Source: AP-15 sp963736715 (lineage in GTDB: Bacteria; Pseudomonadota; Alphaproteobacteria; ATCC43930; CGMCC-115725). From it: a stretch of DNA of 64,000 nucleotides. Shown one piece after another: positions 52,170-60,734 of this stretch (positions within the stretch are counted from its first letter, which is position 1; every line of letters begins with the position of its first letter). The translations under genes and the position numbers were made by a program. The notes under the pieces are model-generated. The model had not been told where the DNA came from, did no database searches, and was given only the letters and a program-made list of their open reading frames with translations. The DNA is taken from the NCBI GenBank assembly GCA_963736715.1, contig CAVTQA010000001.1, forward strand, positions 118,648 to 182,647, written 5' to 3'.

Positions 52170-52260
52170 CTGGAGGAAGACGGATTCGAACTCTCGGTCC
52201 CACCTGCGGGCGCGGGTCTCTTTGCGGCAAACGGGACTGAAATAACGGGAGTTCGCGAAC
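52170..52260 (-). other. tRNA T-arm-like sequence downstream of the recombinase
   Basis: GGAAGACGGATTCGAACTCT at 52175-52200 contains GATTCGAAC, the complement of the tRNA T-loop consensus. No complete cloverleaf can be drawn, as anticodon and D arms are not found at the right places. Phage-like recombinases often integrate at tRNA 3' ends, so this may be an attachment-site relic. Coding for a functional tRNA is not supported. Confidence 0.3.
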
Positions 52261-52293
52261 GATGTAGCCGGTTCGACCCGCCGGCCGCGTCGA

Positions 52294-52438
52294 AGTGATC
52301 ACGGTTTTCGCGGCGCAGACCGCCGACTACTTCGAGGAGATGTTCAAAGCGACCGGTAGCCGCGGCGGCTTCATGTCGGCCATTGGCAGTGCGGTCCGCG
52401 CCTTCTTCCCCCGATCTGCCGCCGAGAACCCCTCGTGA
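52294..52438 (+). other. Unidentified coding remnant
   Basis: From a GTG near 52294 the forward frame reads VITVFAAQTADYFEEMFKAT, GSRGGFMSAIGSAVRAFFPR and SAAENPS before TGA. The composition looks like the end of a real protein. It has no start signal and no known family. It may be the C-terminus of a gene interrupted by the recombinase element. Confidence 0.35.
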
Positions 52439-52531
52439 GATGAGCGGCAGGCGGGGACGTTCGGTGCTCTGCCTTGCCGGTCCTGGTCCGTGCGCCTACG
52501 ATCGCGGGCCTGCAGCTGTCGGGACCCCGCT

Positions 52532-53158
52532 GTGCGAAGCCGCTTTGTGATCGCTACGATCGTCGCCGTCCTTGTCGGCCCCGGGGCGCGGGGAACGGTA
52601 GCGGCAGCACCGGAAGCGGGTGAAGTGCTGGTTTTGTTCGGCCAGTGCTTTGTCGAGACCGGCGGACACAGAAGCCCGCTGAAGGTGGGTGATGCAGTGC
52701 ATGTGGGCGATGCCGTCGAAGTGCAGGCGGAGGCCAAGCTGAAACTGCGGATGAACGACGGATCAATCATTGCCGTTGCGTCCGGCAGTCGTTTAACCAT
52801 AACCGATTACCGGGTCGGCGATGGCGGGGAGAGCCGCGACGCCACCTTATCGCTCGCCAGAGGTCTGTTGCGGGCCGTGGTGAGCTCGCTCAGGGGCGCG
52901 TCGCATTTTGAGGTCGACACGGCCACCAGCGTGGCGGCCGTGCGCTCGACCGACTGGTTCATCGACGCGCAGCCGGGATCGACACAAGTCGGCGTGCTCG
53001 AAGGGCGCATAAGTCTGAAGAGTATCGCCACCGGGAAGGAGATCGTCATCCCTGCCCGCTGGGGCGCTCGCGTCGAAGCGGGCCGGGATCCGGTTCCGGC
53101 GAGGGTGTGGACGGCGGCCGAATTCGACGATTTTATCCGCCGCACGAATTTGGAATAG
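52532..53158 (+). CDS. Periplasmic FecR-domain protein
   Basis: 208 residues. The GTG at 52532 gives a signal peptide (RSRFVIATIVAVLVGPGARG). The FecR-like domain covers most of the rest: VGDAVHVGDAVEVQAEAKLK, NDGSIIAVASGSRLTITDYR, ATLSLARGLLRAVVSSLRGA, HFEVDTATSVAAVRSTDWFI and GVLEGRISLKS. Here FecR is not paired with a sigma factor but with a CHASE2 cyclase 11 bases downstream, so it may be a periplasmic partner for the CHASE2 sensor. Such FecR/CHASE2 pairs are known in cyanobacteria and rhizobia. Confidence 0.88.
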   Translation: MRSRFVIATIVAVLVGPGARGTVAAAPEAGEVLVLFGQCFVETGGHRSPLKVGDAVHVGDAVEVQAEAKLKLRMNDGSIIAVASGSRLTITDYRVGDGGESRDATLSLARGLLRAVVSSLRGASHFEVDTATSVAAVRSTDWFIDAQPGSTQVGVLEGRISLKSIATGKEIVIPARWGARVEAGRDPVPARVWTAAEFDDFIRRTNLE

Positions 53159-53169
53159 GGTGCGCAGCC

Positions 53170-55392
53170 GTGAATCTAGGGCGCAGGGTGCGCTCGGCCG
53201 GGCTGGCGCTGGTCAGCGCCGCGATCGTTGTATTGCTCTTTACGGTCTCTGCCGACCGTCCGCTTGTCCGCGGGCTCGAAACGGCATCGCTCGACCTGCG
53301 GTTCCGCTTGCGGGGCCTCCGCCCGCCAGGGCCCGAGGTGAGCTTGATCCTCGTGGACGAGCGCAGTCTTGAAAGCCTCGGCCGCTGGCCGTTTTCGCGC
53401 GCCTTGTTCGCCCGCGCGCTCGAAGTGCTCGATCACGCCGGAGCGAAAGTCGTCGCCTTCGATTTCTTGTTCACCGAGCCCGACGAGCCGGTTCCCGCCG
53501 ATCTGCGGATGGCGGCGCGCACCGCTGCTGCGGCGCTCGACGGCGATCACGGCGATAGGCTGCGTGCGGCCCTGGAGCGGCTCGCCGATAGCGATCGCGA
53601 CAGCCGGTTCGCCGCCGCCATGCGCACTTCCGGCCATGTCTTGCTACCGATCGGCTTTTCGTTTACCGATCTGCCCGGCGAGGCTCCCTCCTGGCTCTCC
53701 AATTCGGCCTATGCCCAGTTCGACAAGAGCCCGCTGCCTCCCGATTTCCCATTGCGTCCCAAATCGGCGGTTCTACCGATTGAGGCGCTTGGCACGGCTG
53801 CAGCTGGACTGGGCCACACGATCATCGCCTATGATCGCGACGGTGCGCCGCGCTACGATTACGCTGCGTTGCCGTTCGAGGCTGATTTCCTGCCTTCCCT
53901 GCCGATACGCGCCGCCGCCGCCTATCTCGGCGTCGCTTGGCCCCAGGTCGCGCTGGCGCTGGGGGCCGGAGTCCGCATTGGCGACCTGACCGTACCGACC
54001 GATCGGGCTATGCGGCTGTTGATCAATTACCGCGGGCCACCCCGTACGTTTCCGAGCTTCTCTTTTGCAGATCTGCTGGCCGGGCGGGTAGAAGCCGACA
54101 AGCTGTCCGGCCGCATCGTCCTGATCGGCGGATCGTTCGTCGGTAGCGGCGACAATTTTCCTCAGCCTTTTGGCAACACACTGATGCCGGGGGTCGAGCG
54201 CATCGCCAATATCATCGATACGATGATCAGTCGGGATTTCATCAGCGCGCCCTCCGGCGGCTGGAGGATCGCAATGACGGCGGCGATCTTGCTGGTGGCG
54301 GGTTTCATCGGGGTCATGGCCGAATTCCTGCCGACGCGCTTGGCGGCGTTCGCCGGGGCAGCGCCGGTAGCGGCTTGGGCCGGCATGGCGCAGCTGGCCT
54401 TTGCGCAGAATTTGTGGGTGCCCCTCATTGAACCGGTAGCCGCCTTGGCGACGGCAGCCGCGACGGTGCTGTTGTTCCGCTATTGGGTCGTCGACCGCGT
54501 CGGCCGCCGCATCCGCTCGGCGTTTTGCCATTATCTTGCCCCGAGCCTCGTCGACCGATTGGTCGACAGCGAAGCCGATTTGCATCTGGGCGGCGAACGC
54601 CGCGAGGTCACCATAATGTTTGCCGACCTCTCGGGCTTCACTGCGATGTCCACCAAGCTCCCGCCTGAGGAGCTGATGACGCTTACAAACTCCTATCACG
54701 CCCTCATGGTCGAAGCCGTCGAGGCGAACGGCGGCTATATCAACCAGTTTGTCGGCGACGCGGTGATGGCAATATTTGGTGCGCCGGTCACCAATCCCGA
54801 CCATGCGGCCTGCGCGGCGCGGGCCGCATTGCGTGTGGTAGCGAGCGTAATGCAAGTGAAAACCGATGCGGACAGGCGCGGCGTCCCGGGCTACGCCGTC
54901 AAGATCGGCCTCAACTCCGGGCCCGCAGTAATTGGCAATGTCGGCGCACCAAAGCGCTACAACTACACCGCTGTCGGTGAGACAGTGAACATCGCCGCGC
55001 GGCTGGAGAGCGTACCCGAGGATTACGGCTGCCGCATCGTCATCGGGCCGAACACGGCGGCGGCGATTGGCGACCGCTTTGTGATTTGTGAGCTTGACTG
55101 GATCAAGGTAATGGGTAAGGACACGGCACTCTCAGTCTACCAGCTGATCGGCGAAAAGTCGACCGTCAATGAGGCAGAGCTCGCCTGTATCGCGCAATAC
55201 GAGGCTGGGCTCGCACTCTATCGCGCTGGCGACTTTGCCGCCGCCGAAGAGCTCTGGCGGTGTCAGGGCGAGTACCCCAATCCGGGCACTTGCTCGGCCT
55301 CGCCGCCGCTCGTCATGGCCGGCCGGTGCGCAAGAATGAAGGCCGTATCGCCAGAGTTTTGGGACGGCATCTACGTCAAGACCACGAAATAG
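53170..55392 (+). CDS. CHASE2-domain adenylate/guanylate cyclase
   Basis: 740 residues from GTG 53170. A membrane helix (residues 8-28) leads into a periplasmic CHASE2 domain up to about 355 (LDLRFRLRGLRPPGPEVSLI, RWPFSRALFARALEVLDHAG, FTEPDEP), then three helices and a class III cyclase from about 475. Metal-binding Asp is in VTIMFADLSGFTAMS and GDAVMAIFG, and catalytic Asn/Arg in GETVNIAARLES. The Asp usually seen in GDTVNLA is Glu here. A short tail (ELWRCQGEYPNPGTCSASPP) has an odd insertion compared with relatives. The cell signal is cAMP or cGMP; the sensed compound is unknown. It may feed the cNMP-gated channel at 15253. Confidence 0.93.
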   Translation: MNLGRRVRSAGLALVSAAIVVLLFTVSADRPLVRGLETASLDLRFRLRGLRPPGPEVSLILVDERSLESLGRWPFSRALFARALEVLDHAGAKVVAFDFLFTEPDEPVPADLRMAARTAAAALDGDHGDRLRAALERLADSDRDSRFAAAMRTSGHVLLPIGFSFTDLPGEAPSWLSNSAYAQFDKSPLPPDFPLRPKSAVLPIEALGTAAAGLGHTIIAYDRDGAPRYDYAALPFEADFLPSLPIRAAAAYLGVAWPQVALALGAGVRIGDLTVPTDRAMRLLINYRGPPRTFPSFSFADLLAGRVEADKLSGRIVLIGGSFVGSGDNFPQPFGNTLMPGVERIANIIDTMISRDFISAPSGGWRIAMTAAILLVAGFIGVMAEFLPTRLAAFAGAAPVAAWAGMAQLAFAQNLWVPLIEPVAALATAAATVLLFRYWVVDRVGRRIRSAFCHYLAPSLVDRLVDSEADLHLGGERREVTIMFADLSGFTAMSTKLPPEELMTLTNSYHALMVEAVEANGGYINQFVGDAVMAIFGAPVTNPDHAACAARAALRVVASVMQVKTDADRRGVPGYAVKIGLNSGPAVIGNVGAPKRYNYTAVGETVNIAARLESVPEDYGCRIVIGPNTAAAIGDRFVICELDWIKVMGKDTALSVYQLIGEKSTVNEAELACIAQYEAGLALYRAGDFAAAEELWRCQGEYPNPGTCSASPPLVMAGRCARMKAVSPEFWDGIYVKTTK

Positions 55393-55496
55393 AAGCCGAC
55401 TTGTCCGGGACAGCCCAAAAATCGACCAGCACCCCGCCAAATGAAGAATGTCGAGACGGAATCAGCTTGTCCCGACCGGGCTGGAGGATCGTCATA

Positions 55497-56396
55497 GTGG
55501 TGGCGGCTGCCGCAGCCCGCCGATACCGCGCCGGCGCGCTTGCACTGGCCGCAGCCTTGCTCGCGCCGCCGCACTTCGCATCAGCATATGTAGCCGCCGG
55601 CGACCGCACGTTCCCGGCGATGATCCTGTTGCCGCAGGTGGCACCCGCCGACGAGCTCTATATTACACCTACGACTCAGCCGACGTCAGAGGGCCGCTCG
55701 ACGGACCTTGCCGTGAACTTCGCCAAGACGTTGACCGAGCGCCTCGGGGTGCGCTTCGAGGAGGACTACACTTGGCTCGGGCGCAACGGTGCATCGACCC
55801 TCACCGGCTGGCAGAACCTGCAGATGGTCACCCAATACCTCGCGGTGCTCGAACCGGCGAACGAAGCGTTGGTCACGCTCGGCGTCAATCGCCAGTGGGG
55901 GGACACCGGCACGCGACGGATCGGGGCTTCACCCAAAGGGGCGACGGCGCCGACGGTCTATTTCGCGAAAGGAATGGGCGATTTCGACCTCGGTTATCTG
56001 CGGCCGTTCGCCGTCACCGGCAGCATCGGCTACCAGTTCGCCGACGCGCCACCGCGCCCCGACAACCTGCTGACCGGCATCGCCCTCGAATATTCGATCC
56101 CGTACCTACAGTCGAAGGTCCAATCCTTTGACTTGCCCGATGTCCTGCGCGGGATGACGCCGCTGGTGGAAACGTTCGTGACCACCGCGACGCGCAACCG
56201 AGGCGGCAACAGGACGAGCGCGATCATCGGCCCAGGGTTCAACTATTCCGGAGAAGGCTGGGAGTTCATCATCGAGGCCCTCGTCCCGGCCGGCCACACC
56301 GCCGGTAATGGCCTGGGCGTCGCCGCCCAGTTCAACCTATCGCTCGACTATTTCTTCCCCGATACAATCGGCAAGCCGCTGTTTTCCGGGCGGTAA
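55497..56396 (+). CDS. Outer-membrane or exported beta-rich protein of the cyclase operon
   Basis: About 300 residues. The GTG at 55497 has GGAGG nine bases upstream and gives a signal peptide (RRYRAGALALAAALLAPPHF). The mature part has alternating beta strands: ILLPQVAPADELYITPTTQP, LAVNFAKTLTERLGVRFEED, YLAVLEPANEALVTLGVNRQ, FDLGYLRPFAVTGSIGYQFA and a C-terminal SLDYFFPDTIGKPLFSGR. It resembles the transporter-like beta-barrel proteins found near such loci. It follows the cyclase by 104 bp. Function unknown; a receptor or porin feeding the CHASE2 sensor is possible. Confidence 0.7.
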   Translation: MVAAAAARRYRAGALALAAALLAPPHFASAYVAAGDRTFPAMILLPQVAPADELYITPTTQPTSEGRSTDLAVNFAKTLTERLGVRFEEDYTWLGRNGASTLTGWQNLQMVTQYLAVLEPANEALVTLGVNRQWGDTGTRRIGASPKGATAPTVYFAKGMGDFDLGYLRPFAVTGSIGYQFADAPPRPDNLLTGIALEYSIPYLQSKVQSFDLPDVLRGMTPLVETFVTTATRNRGGNRTSAIIGPGFNYSGEGWEFIIEALVPAGHTAGNGLGVAAQFNLSLDYFFPDTIGKPLFSGR

Positions 56397-56847
56397 TCGG
56401 CTGCCTGGCTGAACGCGTAGGCGGCCAGTTTTTACCGGGCGGCCAGTTGGCGGAAGGAGCCGGGCCGGGATCACCGCCGCGTGAGTTCCGATCTGAAATG
56501 TGACCGTGTCAGTGGGCGGATTGATCCCGGTGCTGCTGGCGCCCAAGTCCAAAGGTCGCGTCGAGGGCAAGGCGGGGTATGGCCCGCCGGGTCGCGAGCC
56601 GAAGGATTGAGCGACAATATTCCAAAGCGCCAGGACCAAGGGCAATCTGCCGGTCGCTTCCACCAGGGATAACGGCTCCGCCGCGTCCCCATCCCTGGCA
56701 AATTGGCCACGCGGCGGGGGCGCCATCGTGTTGGGAGAGCAACCTGAACCAGGGTCAGGGTAGCGGCCAGCATCTGCGGCATCTCTTTTTCGGCAGCATC
56801 CTGGCTGGCGGCGGCGCTGCGCTGCTGACGGCTCGAATGCCGGCGGA
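56397..56847. other. 451-bp region without a gene
   Basis: Between the outer membrane protein gene and the glycosyltransferase fragments. Reading frames here are short or the composition is proline/arginine-rich as expected for random GC-rich DNA. I see no promoter-like, repeat or coding signal that I can support. Confidence 0.4.
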
Positions 56848-56916
56848 TTTATCGTGCCCTACTATTTCGCCGGCGTGCGCAGCATGATGGGCGGCTGGCA
56901 CAACTTCTTTTACAAC
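56848..56916 (+). pseudogene. PMT/ArnT-like glycosyltransferase, N-terminal scrap
   Basis: The forward strand reads IVPYYFAGVRSMMGGWHNFF followed by YN, which resembles the first luminal loop of PMT-family (ArnT-like) transferases, where WHNFF precedes an FDPAG motif. It breaks off at 56916, and the next 150 bases encode another part of the same family on the other strand. Only 23 codons remain. Confidence 0.5.
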
Positions 56917-56921
56917 GAGCA

Positions 56922-57070
56922 GTCGACCGCGACGCTGATGGGGTTCAAGGCCAAGAACAGTGCCGCAAGGAGGCCGGCGCCGGTCCCGAAGCGGCGGTGC
57001 ACCAGCGTGTAGAGCACGACGATCGCGGCAAGCCAGAACAGCGCTGGCTTGACGGGTCTGGGCCGGCCAT
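56922..57070 (-). pseudogene. PMT/ArnT-like glycosyltransferase, internal scrap, inverted
   Basis: Read on the reverse strand this gives RPVKPALFWLAAIVVLYTLV, HRRFGTGAGLLAALFLALNP and ISVAVD, the membrane segment and loop of the PMT family that normally lie some way after the piece on the plus strand. The two pieces face away from each other with five bases between, so an inversion or an inverted recombination joined them. No complete gene remains. Confidence 0.6.
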
Positions 57071-57120
57071 CCACTTTCTAGCCAGCAGTCAACGCGGTCA
57101 GTTATGTCCACATCTCCTTC

Positions 57121-57241
57121 GTCATGGCCGGGCTCGACCCGTGGGCCTTCAGCCCGCGGACTTGATCCGTCGGCATCCACGTATTTGGGGCAGGGATCTC
57201 GCCCGGTTCCCACGGATGCCCGGATCAATTCCGGGCATGAC
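57121..57241. repeat. GCCGGGC palindromic repeat, long copy
   Basis: GTCATGGCCGGGCTCGACCC at 57121 and CCGGGCATGAC ending at 57241 are inverted arms of a 121-bp element; CACGGATGCCCGG also lies inside. The arms match those at 9299-9337. The element directly precedes lipA and contains an ATG in the lipA frame, which can mislead gene start prediction. Confidence 0.7.
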
Positions 57242-57259
57242 GGAGAGGCATCGCTGCCT

Positions 57260-58186
57260 TTGCGCCATCCCGAGAAGCGTCGACGCCCTGACACCCCGAC
57301 CCCGCGCAAGCCTGATTGGCTGCGCGTCAGGGCGCCGGTTTCGCCGGAATACCAGGCGACGCGGCGGCTGATGCGTGATCTCGCGTTGAACACGGTTTGC
57401 GAGGAGGCGGCGTGCCCGAATATCGGCGAGTGCTGGAAACAGAAGCACGCCACGGTCATGATCCTCGGACGGGTGTGCACGCGGGCCTGCACCTTTTGCA
57501 ATGTCGCTACCGGCCGACCCGATCTGCTCGATCCGCATGAGCCTGCGCGGGTCGCCGAGGCGATCGCGGCACTTGGCCTCTCGCACGTCGTTGTCACCTC
57601 GGTGGACCGCGACGATCTCGGCGATGGCGGCGCCGGGCATTTCGCGCGGACGATCTCGGCTATCCGCAACACTGCTCCCGCCACGACGATCGAGGTGCTG
57701 ACCCCCGATTTCCTGCACAAGGACGGGGCGCTCGAAACGGTAATCGCCGCCAAGCCCGATGTGTTTAACCACAACCTCGAGACGGTGCCGCGCCTTTATG
57801 CGGAGGTTCGGCCGGGGGCTCGGTATTTCCACTCGCTGCGCCTGCTTGACGACGCCAAGCGGCTCGATCCTGCACTGTTTACCAAATCGGGGATCATGGT
57901 TGGGCTTGGCGAGGACAAGAGCGAGGTGCTGCAGGTCATGGATGATCTGCGGGTCGCTGAGGTCGATTTTCTGACGATCGGGCAATACCTGCAGCCGACG
58001 CCGAAGCATCATGCCATTGCGCGTTTTGTGACGCCGGACGAGTTCCGCAGCTATGCCGCGTTCGCAGCGGCCAAGGGTTTTCTCTTGGCCTCGGCCTCGC
58101 CGCTAACCCGGTCGTCCTATCATGCGGGGGAGGATTTCGCGCGGTTGCGCGCCGCGCGTGCCGTCAGGCTCGCCGCCGCTGGCTAG
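57260..58186 (+). CDS. lipA: Lipoyl synthase
   Basis: LipA inserts two sulfurs into octanoyl groups on carrier proteins. It has both clusters: the auxiliary Cys triad in TVCEEAACPNIGECW and the radical SAM CxxxCxxC in CTRACTFCNVATGRP, followed by VTSVDRDDLGDGGAGHFA, IMVGLGEDKSEVLQVMDDLR and the C-terminal SPLTRSSYHAGEDF. Homologous sequence begins around PLRHPEKRRRPDTPTPRKPD. I prefer the TTG at 57260, with GGAGAGG upstream; an ATG at 57104 lies in the repeat and would add 52 unrelated residues. The RatA/COQ10 gene follows after 11 bases. Confidence 0.93.
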   Translation: MRHPEKRRRPDTPTPRKPDWLRVRAPVSPEYQATRRLMRDLALNTVCEEAACPNIGECWKQKHATVMILGRVCTRACTFCNVATGRPDLLDPHEPARVAEAIAALGLSHVVVTSVDRDDLGDGGAGHFARTISAIRNTAPATTIEVLTPDFLHKDGALETVIAAKPDVFNHNLETVPRLYAEVRPGARYFHSLRLLDDAKRLDPALFTKSGIMVGLGEDKSEVLQVMDDLRVAEVDFLTIGQYLQPTPKHHAIARFVTPDEFRSYAAFAAAKGFLLASASPLTRSSYHAGEDFARLRAARAVRLAAAG

Positions 58187-58197
58187 GCCGCACCGCG

Positions 58198-58674
58198 ATG
58201 CCGACCCATGCGGAAGAGCGTGTGCTCCCCTACACGCCGGAGCAACTCTTCGACCTGGTCGCCGACATCGAGCGTTATCCCGAATTTCTCCCGTGGTGCG
58301 TCGGCGCCCGCATCAAAGAGCGCCGGCCCGATCTGATCGTTGCCGATCTGATCATCGGGTTTCGAATGTTCCGCGAGCGGTTTACCTCGCGAGTGTCGCT
58401 CTGCCCGCCGCGGCATATCGATGTCACTTATGCCGAGGGGCCGTTCCGCTACTTGAACAACCACTGGACTTTCACACCGGTCGCCGGGGGCTGCCGAGTC
58501 GGCTTTTTTGTCGACTTCGAATTTAAGTCACGCCTGTTGCAGCGACTGATCGAGTTGCTGTTCAGCGAGGCCGTCCGCCGTATGGTCGGAGCCTTTGAAA
58601 AGCGCGCCCGCGACCTCTACGACGCCCAGTCTCAGCGGGATGCCGACCAGCCCGCGACCCGAATCGAATTATGA
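58198..58674 (+). CDS. RatA/COQ10-family START-like protein
   Basis: 158 residues of the polyketide-cyclase/START type. EERVLPYTPEQLFDLVADIE, RYPEFLPWCVGARIKERRPD and GCRVGFFVDFEFKSRLLQRL are the family hallmarks. In bacteria this group binds ubiquinone or its precursors and is needed for respiration; some members are annotated RatA, a translation-inhibiting toxin, but this naming is doubtful. It is often next to lipA in alphaproteobacteria, as here. Confidence 0.9.
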   Translation: MPTHAEERVLPYTPEQLFDLVADIERYPEFLPWCVGARIKERRPDLIVADLIIGFRMFRERFTSRVSLCPPRHIDVTYAEGPFRYLNNHWTFTPVAGGCRVGFFVDFEFKSRLLQRLIELLFSEAVRRMVGAFEKRARDLYDAQSQRDADQPATRIEL

Positions 58675-58805
58675 CTTTATCGCGTGGGGCCCGCGATTAT
58701 CAGAATTTCGCCGAGTCCCTTGGGAAGCGGGCGATATCGCGGCTGGAGGTGCTGAAGTCTTCGCCAGATCGGGTTTCAATCGCACGCTCACAAGGGGGCC
58801 TTTCA

Positions 58806-59795
58806 TCACCGAGGCCCGCTCCGATCGGAGAATGATGTGCGGCGCCGCCACAGACGCCCGCTTTCGGCAACCTGCCAAGTCCCGAGCGCGGGCAGACCGA
58901 TCATGAGGTCGCGTGCGCGCTTCAAGAGCGAAATGGCAAGCGCCATCTCGGGTGTAAGTCCGAATGCAGCGCCGATAAGCACATAGGCCCCTTCCTGCAC
59001 CCCAACTGCGTTGGGGATCGCAAAGGCGACCGTTCGTATGGCATAGAGCAAACTTTCTATGACCAGCACAGTCCGAAAGCCGAGCGGCGCACCGGCAAAA
59101 CGAAGCGCGATCCAAACCTCGACGGCGCTGAGCATCCAGCACGCGAGGTGCAGAACAAATCCGCCCCACAACCCGGCTCTGCGTCGGTATGTCTCGGCAA
59201 GTGCCGCGTGGACCGCGGCCACCCCCGAAATCGTCCGCTCCGCCCAGCCGCGTCCCAGCATCCGCGCAAATCGATCAAAGAATGCGAAGCCGTGCCGCTG
59301 AACTATGCCAAAGGCGATTGCGAAGAGCCCGGTTACAGTAAGCCCGAACGTCACCGGTAGCGAGACCGGCATACCGGGGCGAAGATCAATCAGCAAAATC
59401 AAACCAATAGCCATATAGACCAGTTTGGCGAGAAATTCCAGGGTCAGATCGACCATGGTGGTCGCCGCGGCGACGGATCCCGGCACACCGGCGAGCGCCA
59501 CGGCGCGGGCCCCCAGAACGCAGCCCCCCATTTGAGATACCGGCAGTACTTCGGACCCGGCATCGCGGATCAAGCGCCCCCATATAAATGCCCAAACTCG
59601 CGCGGTAGGCACGAGCAGTCGCCAGGCGATCCCTTCGAGCGAGATCACCACCAGATGAATCGCGCAGATCGCCAAAAAGCCGGCCCAGCCGATCGCGCGC
59701 AGCGATCTGATCACGGCGCCAGCCCCGAAATACCCAACGAGCGCCCCGATCATCGCCAGCCCTACAATGGCGGCGATGAAGGGGATGACTTTCAT
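58806..59795 (-). CDS. HpnL-like membrane protein (lysylphosphatidylglycerol synthase TM-region type)
   Basis: About 330 residues with 8 or so membrane helices. Landmarks are GYFGAGAVIRSLRAIGWAGF, RLIRDAGSEVLPVSQMGGCV, GARAVALAGVPGSVAAATTM, VDLTLEFLAKLVYMAIGLIL and TVAFAIPNAVGVQEGAYVLI. This is the pattern of HpnL and the membrane part of MprF-like proteins, which handle hopanoids or lipids. The ATG at 59795 is preferred over one 18 bases earlier. It is far from the HpnP-type gene at 9998-11575, and no other hopanoid genes are in the window, so a hopanoid role is plausible but not shown. Confidence 0.78.
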   Translation of the reverse strand: MKVIPFIAAIVGLAMIGALVGYFGAGAVIRSLRAIGWAGFLAICAIHLVVISLEGIAWRLLVPTARVWAFIWGRLIRDAGSEVLPVSQMGGCVLGARAVALAGVPGSVAAATTMVDLTLEFLAKLVYMAIGLILLIDLRPGMPVSLPVTFGLTVTGLFAIAFGIVQRHGFAFFDRFARMLGRGWAERTISGVAAVHAALAETYRRRAGLWGGFVLHLACWMLSAVEVWIALRFAGAPLGFRTVLVIESLLYAIRTVAFAIPNAVGVQEGAYVLIGAAFGLTPEMALAISLLKRARDLMIGLPALGTWQVAESGRLWRRRTSFSDRSGPR

Positions 59796-60734
59796 GAGAT
59801 TACACCCGTTCAAAGCGCCTTGGGCCCGGCATTGCAGAGATCGTGCGAACCAGTGGACCCCCGCTGGTGTCCCGCATTTCTCGCGGCGGACAGAGTTCGA
59901 GCGATATGGACGCAGCTCGAATGCGCCCCGATTTTGCGACCGTCTTCATCGATAGCACCGCTGATCTGTAACATGCATATTGGTGTCACATGGACCCAGA
60001 GACGTTTCCGCTGAAGCCGACGATGGGGTGCTGTTTGGAAATCGGTCTATGGATGCGTTGCTCCGGCGGTTCTTCTCTTTGGCGAAGGTGCATACCACCG
60101 TCATCCCGTGCTCACCACTGAGCCAGCAGCCGTTCTTAAGGCGCGGGGGAAGGGTGGACAGAATTTTGGCGCGCTCTGCATTGTCGAGCTGGTAATGATC
60201 AACCAATATCGTCTCTGGTTCGCCGACGATGCCGCGGCCGAGAAAATGGTTGCGGTCCTCAGAAAATTAGAGCTTGGGGAGGAGATAGTTTTCTGAGCAT
60301 CCTTTCCGGCATCGATATCCATATCGGCTGCCAATTTACGATAATCTCGTGGGTCACGGGGAGATCGCTGGAGTGCCCGGGCACACCGAGCCCCCTCACT
60401 TTTTTGACCTTCTTTGTGAGATCGATGCCGTCAAGAGAGCGCTTCATCATTTGGAGGGGTTCTCGGCCGCGTATCGGCGAATATTCGGTGTACAACGAGC
60501 CGGTCTCGATAGATATCGTCTCGACAATCTAAATCTGATGAGCGCTTGGAATGCAAGTCGGAGACGCAGCCGCCCGCGGTATCAGCCTTGTTCCATGTTT
60601 CCGCTCCTGTGCGGTGGCACCTGAGAGGCGATACGTGGCGTGATTATCACCTCAATGTATCCTATATATTGAATATTGTTCGTACGTATCAAATTCAGTT
60701 ATAAATTCACCCTTGTCGATAATTGGAAAAGGAT
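59796..60734. other. 939-bp region without a confident gene
   Basis: Between the HpnL-like gene and methyltransferase 1. Frames of 60-90 codons exist on both strands. One reverse frame near 60206-59946 has VDHYQLDNAERAKILSTLPP, RLKNGCWLSGEHGMTVVCTF, which reads protein-like, but it needs a TTG start and lacks a convincing ribosome binding site. From 60640 to 60730 the sequence becomes AT-rich (TATATATTGAATATTGTTCG), probably promoter or acquired DNA. Confidence 0.4.

Noticed and set aside
52170..52260. A tRNA gene on the minus strand
   Set aside because: Only a T-arm-like word is present; no acceptor, D or anticodon stems could be paired.
59946..60206. A reverse-strand 86-codon gene
   Set aside because: Part of it looks protein-like, but it lacks a usual start, a ribosome binding site and a known family; kept only as a note in the region entry.
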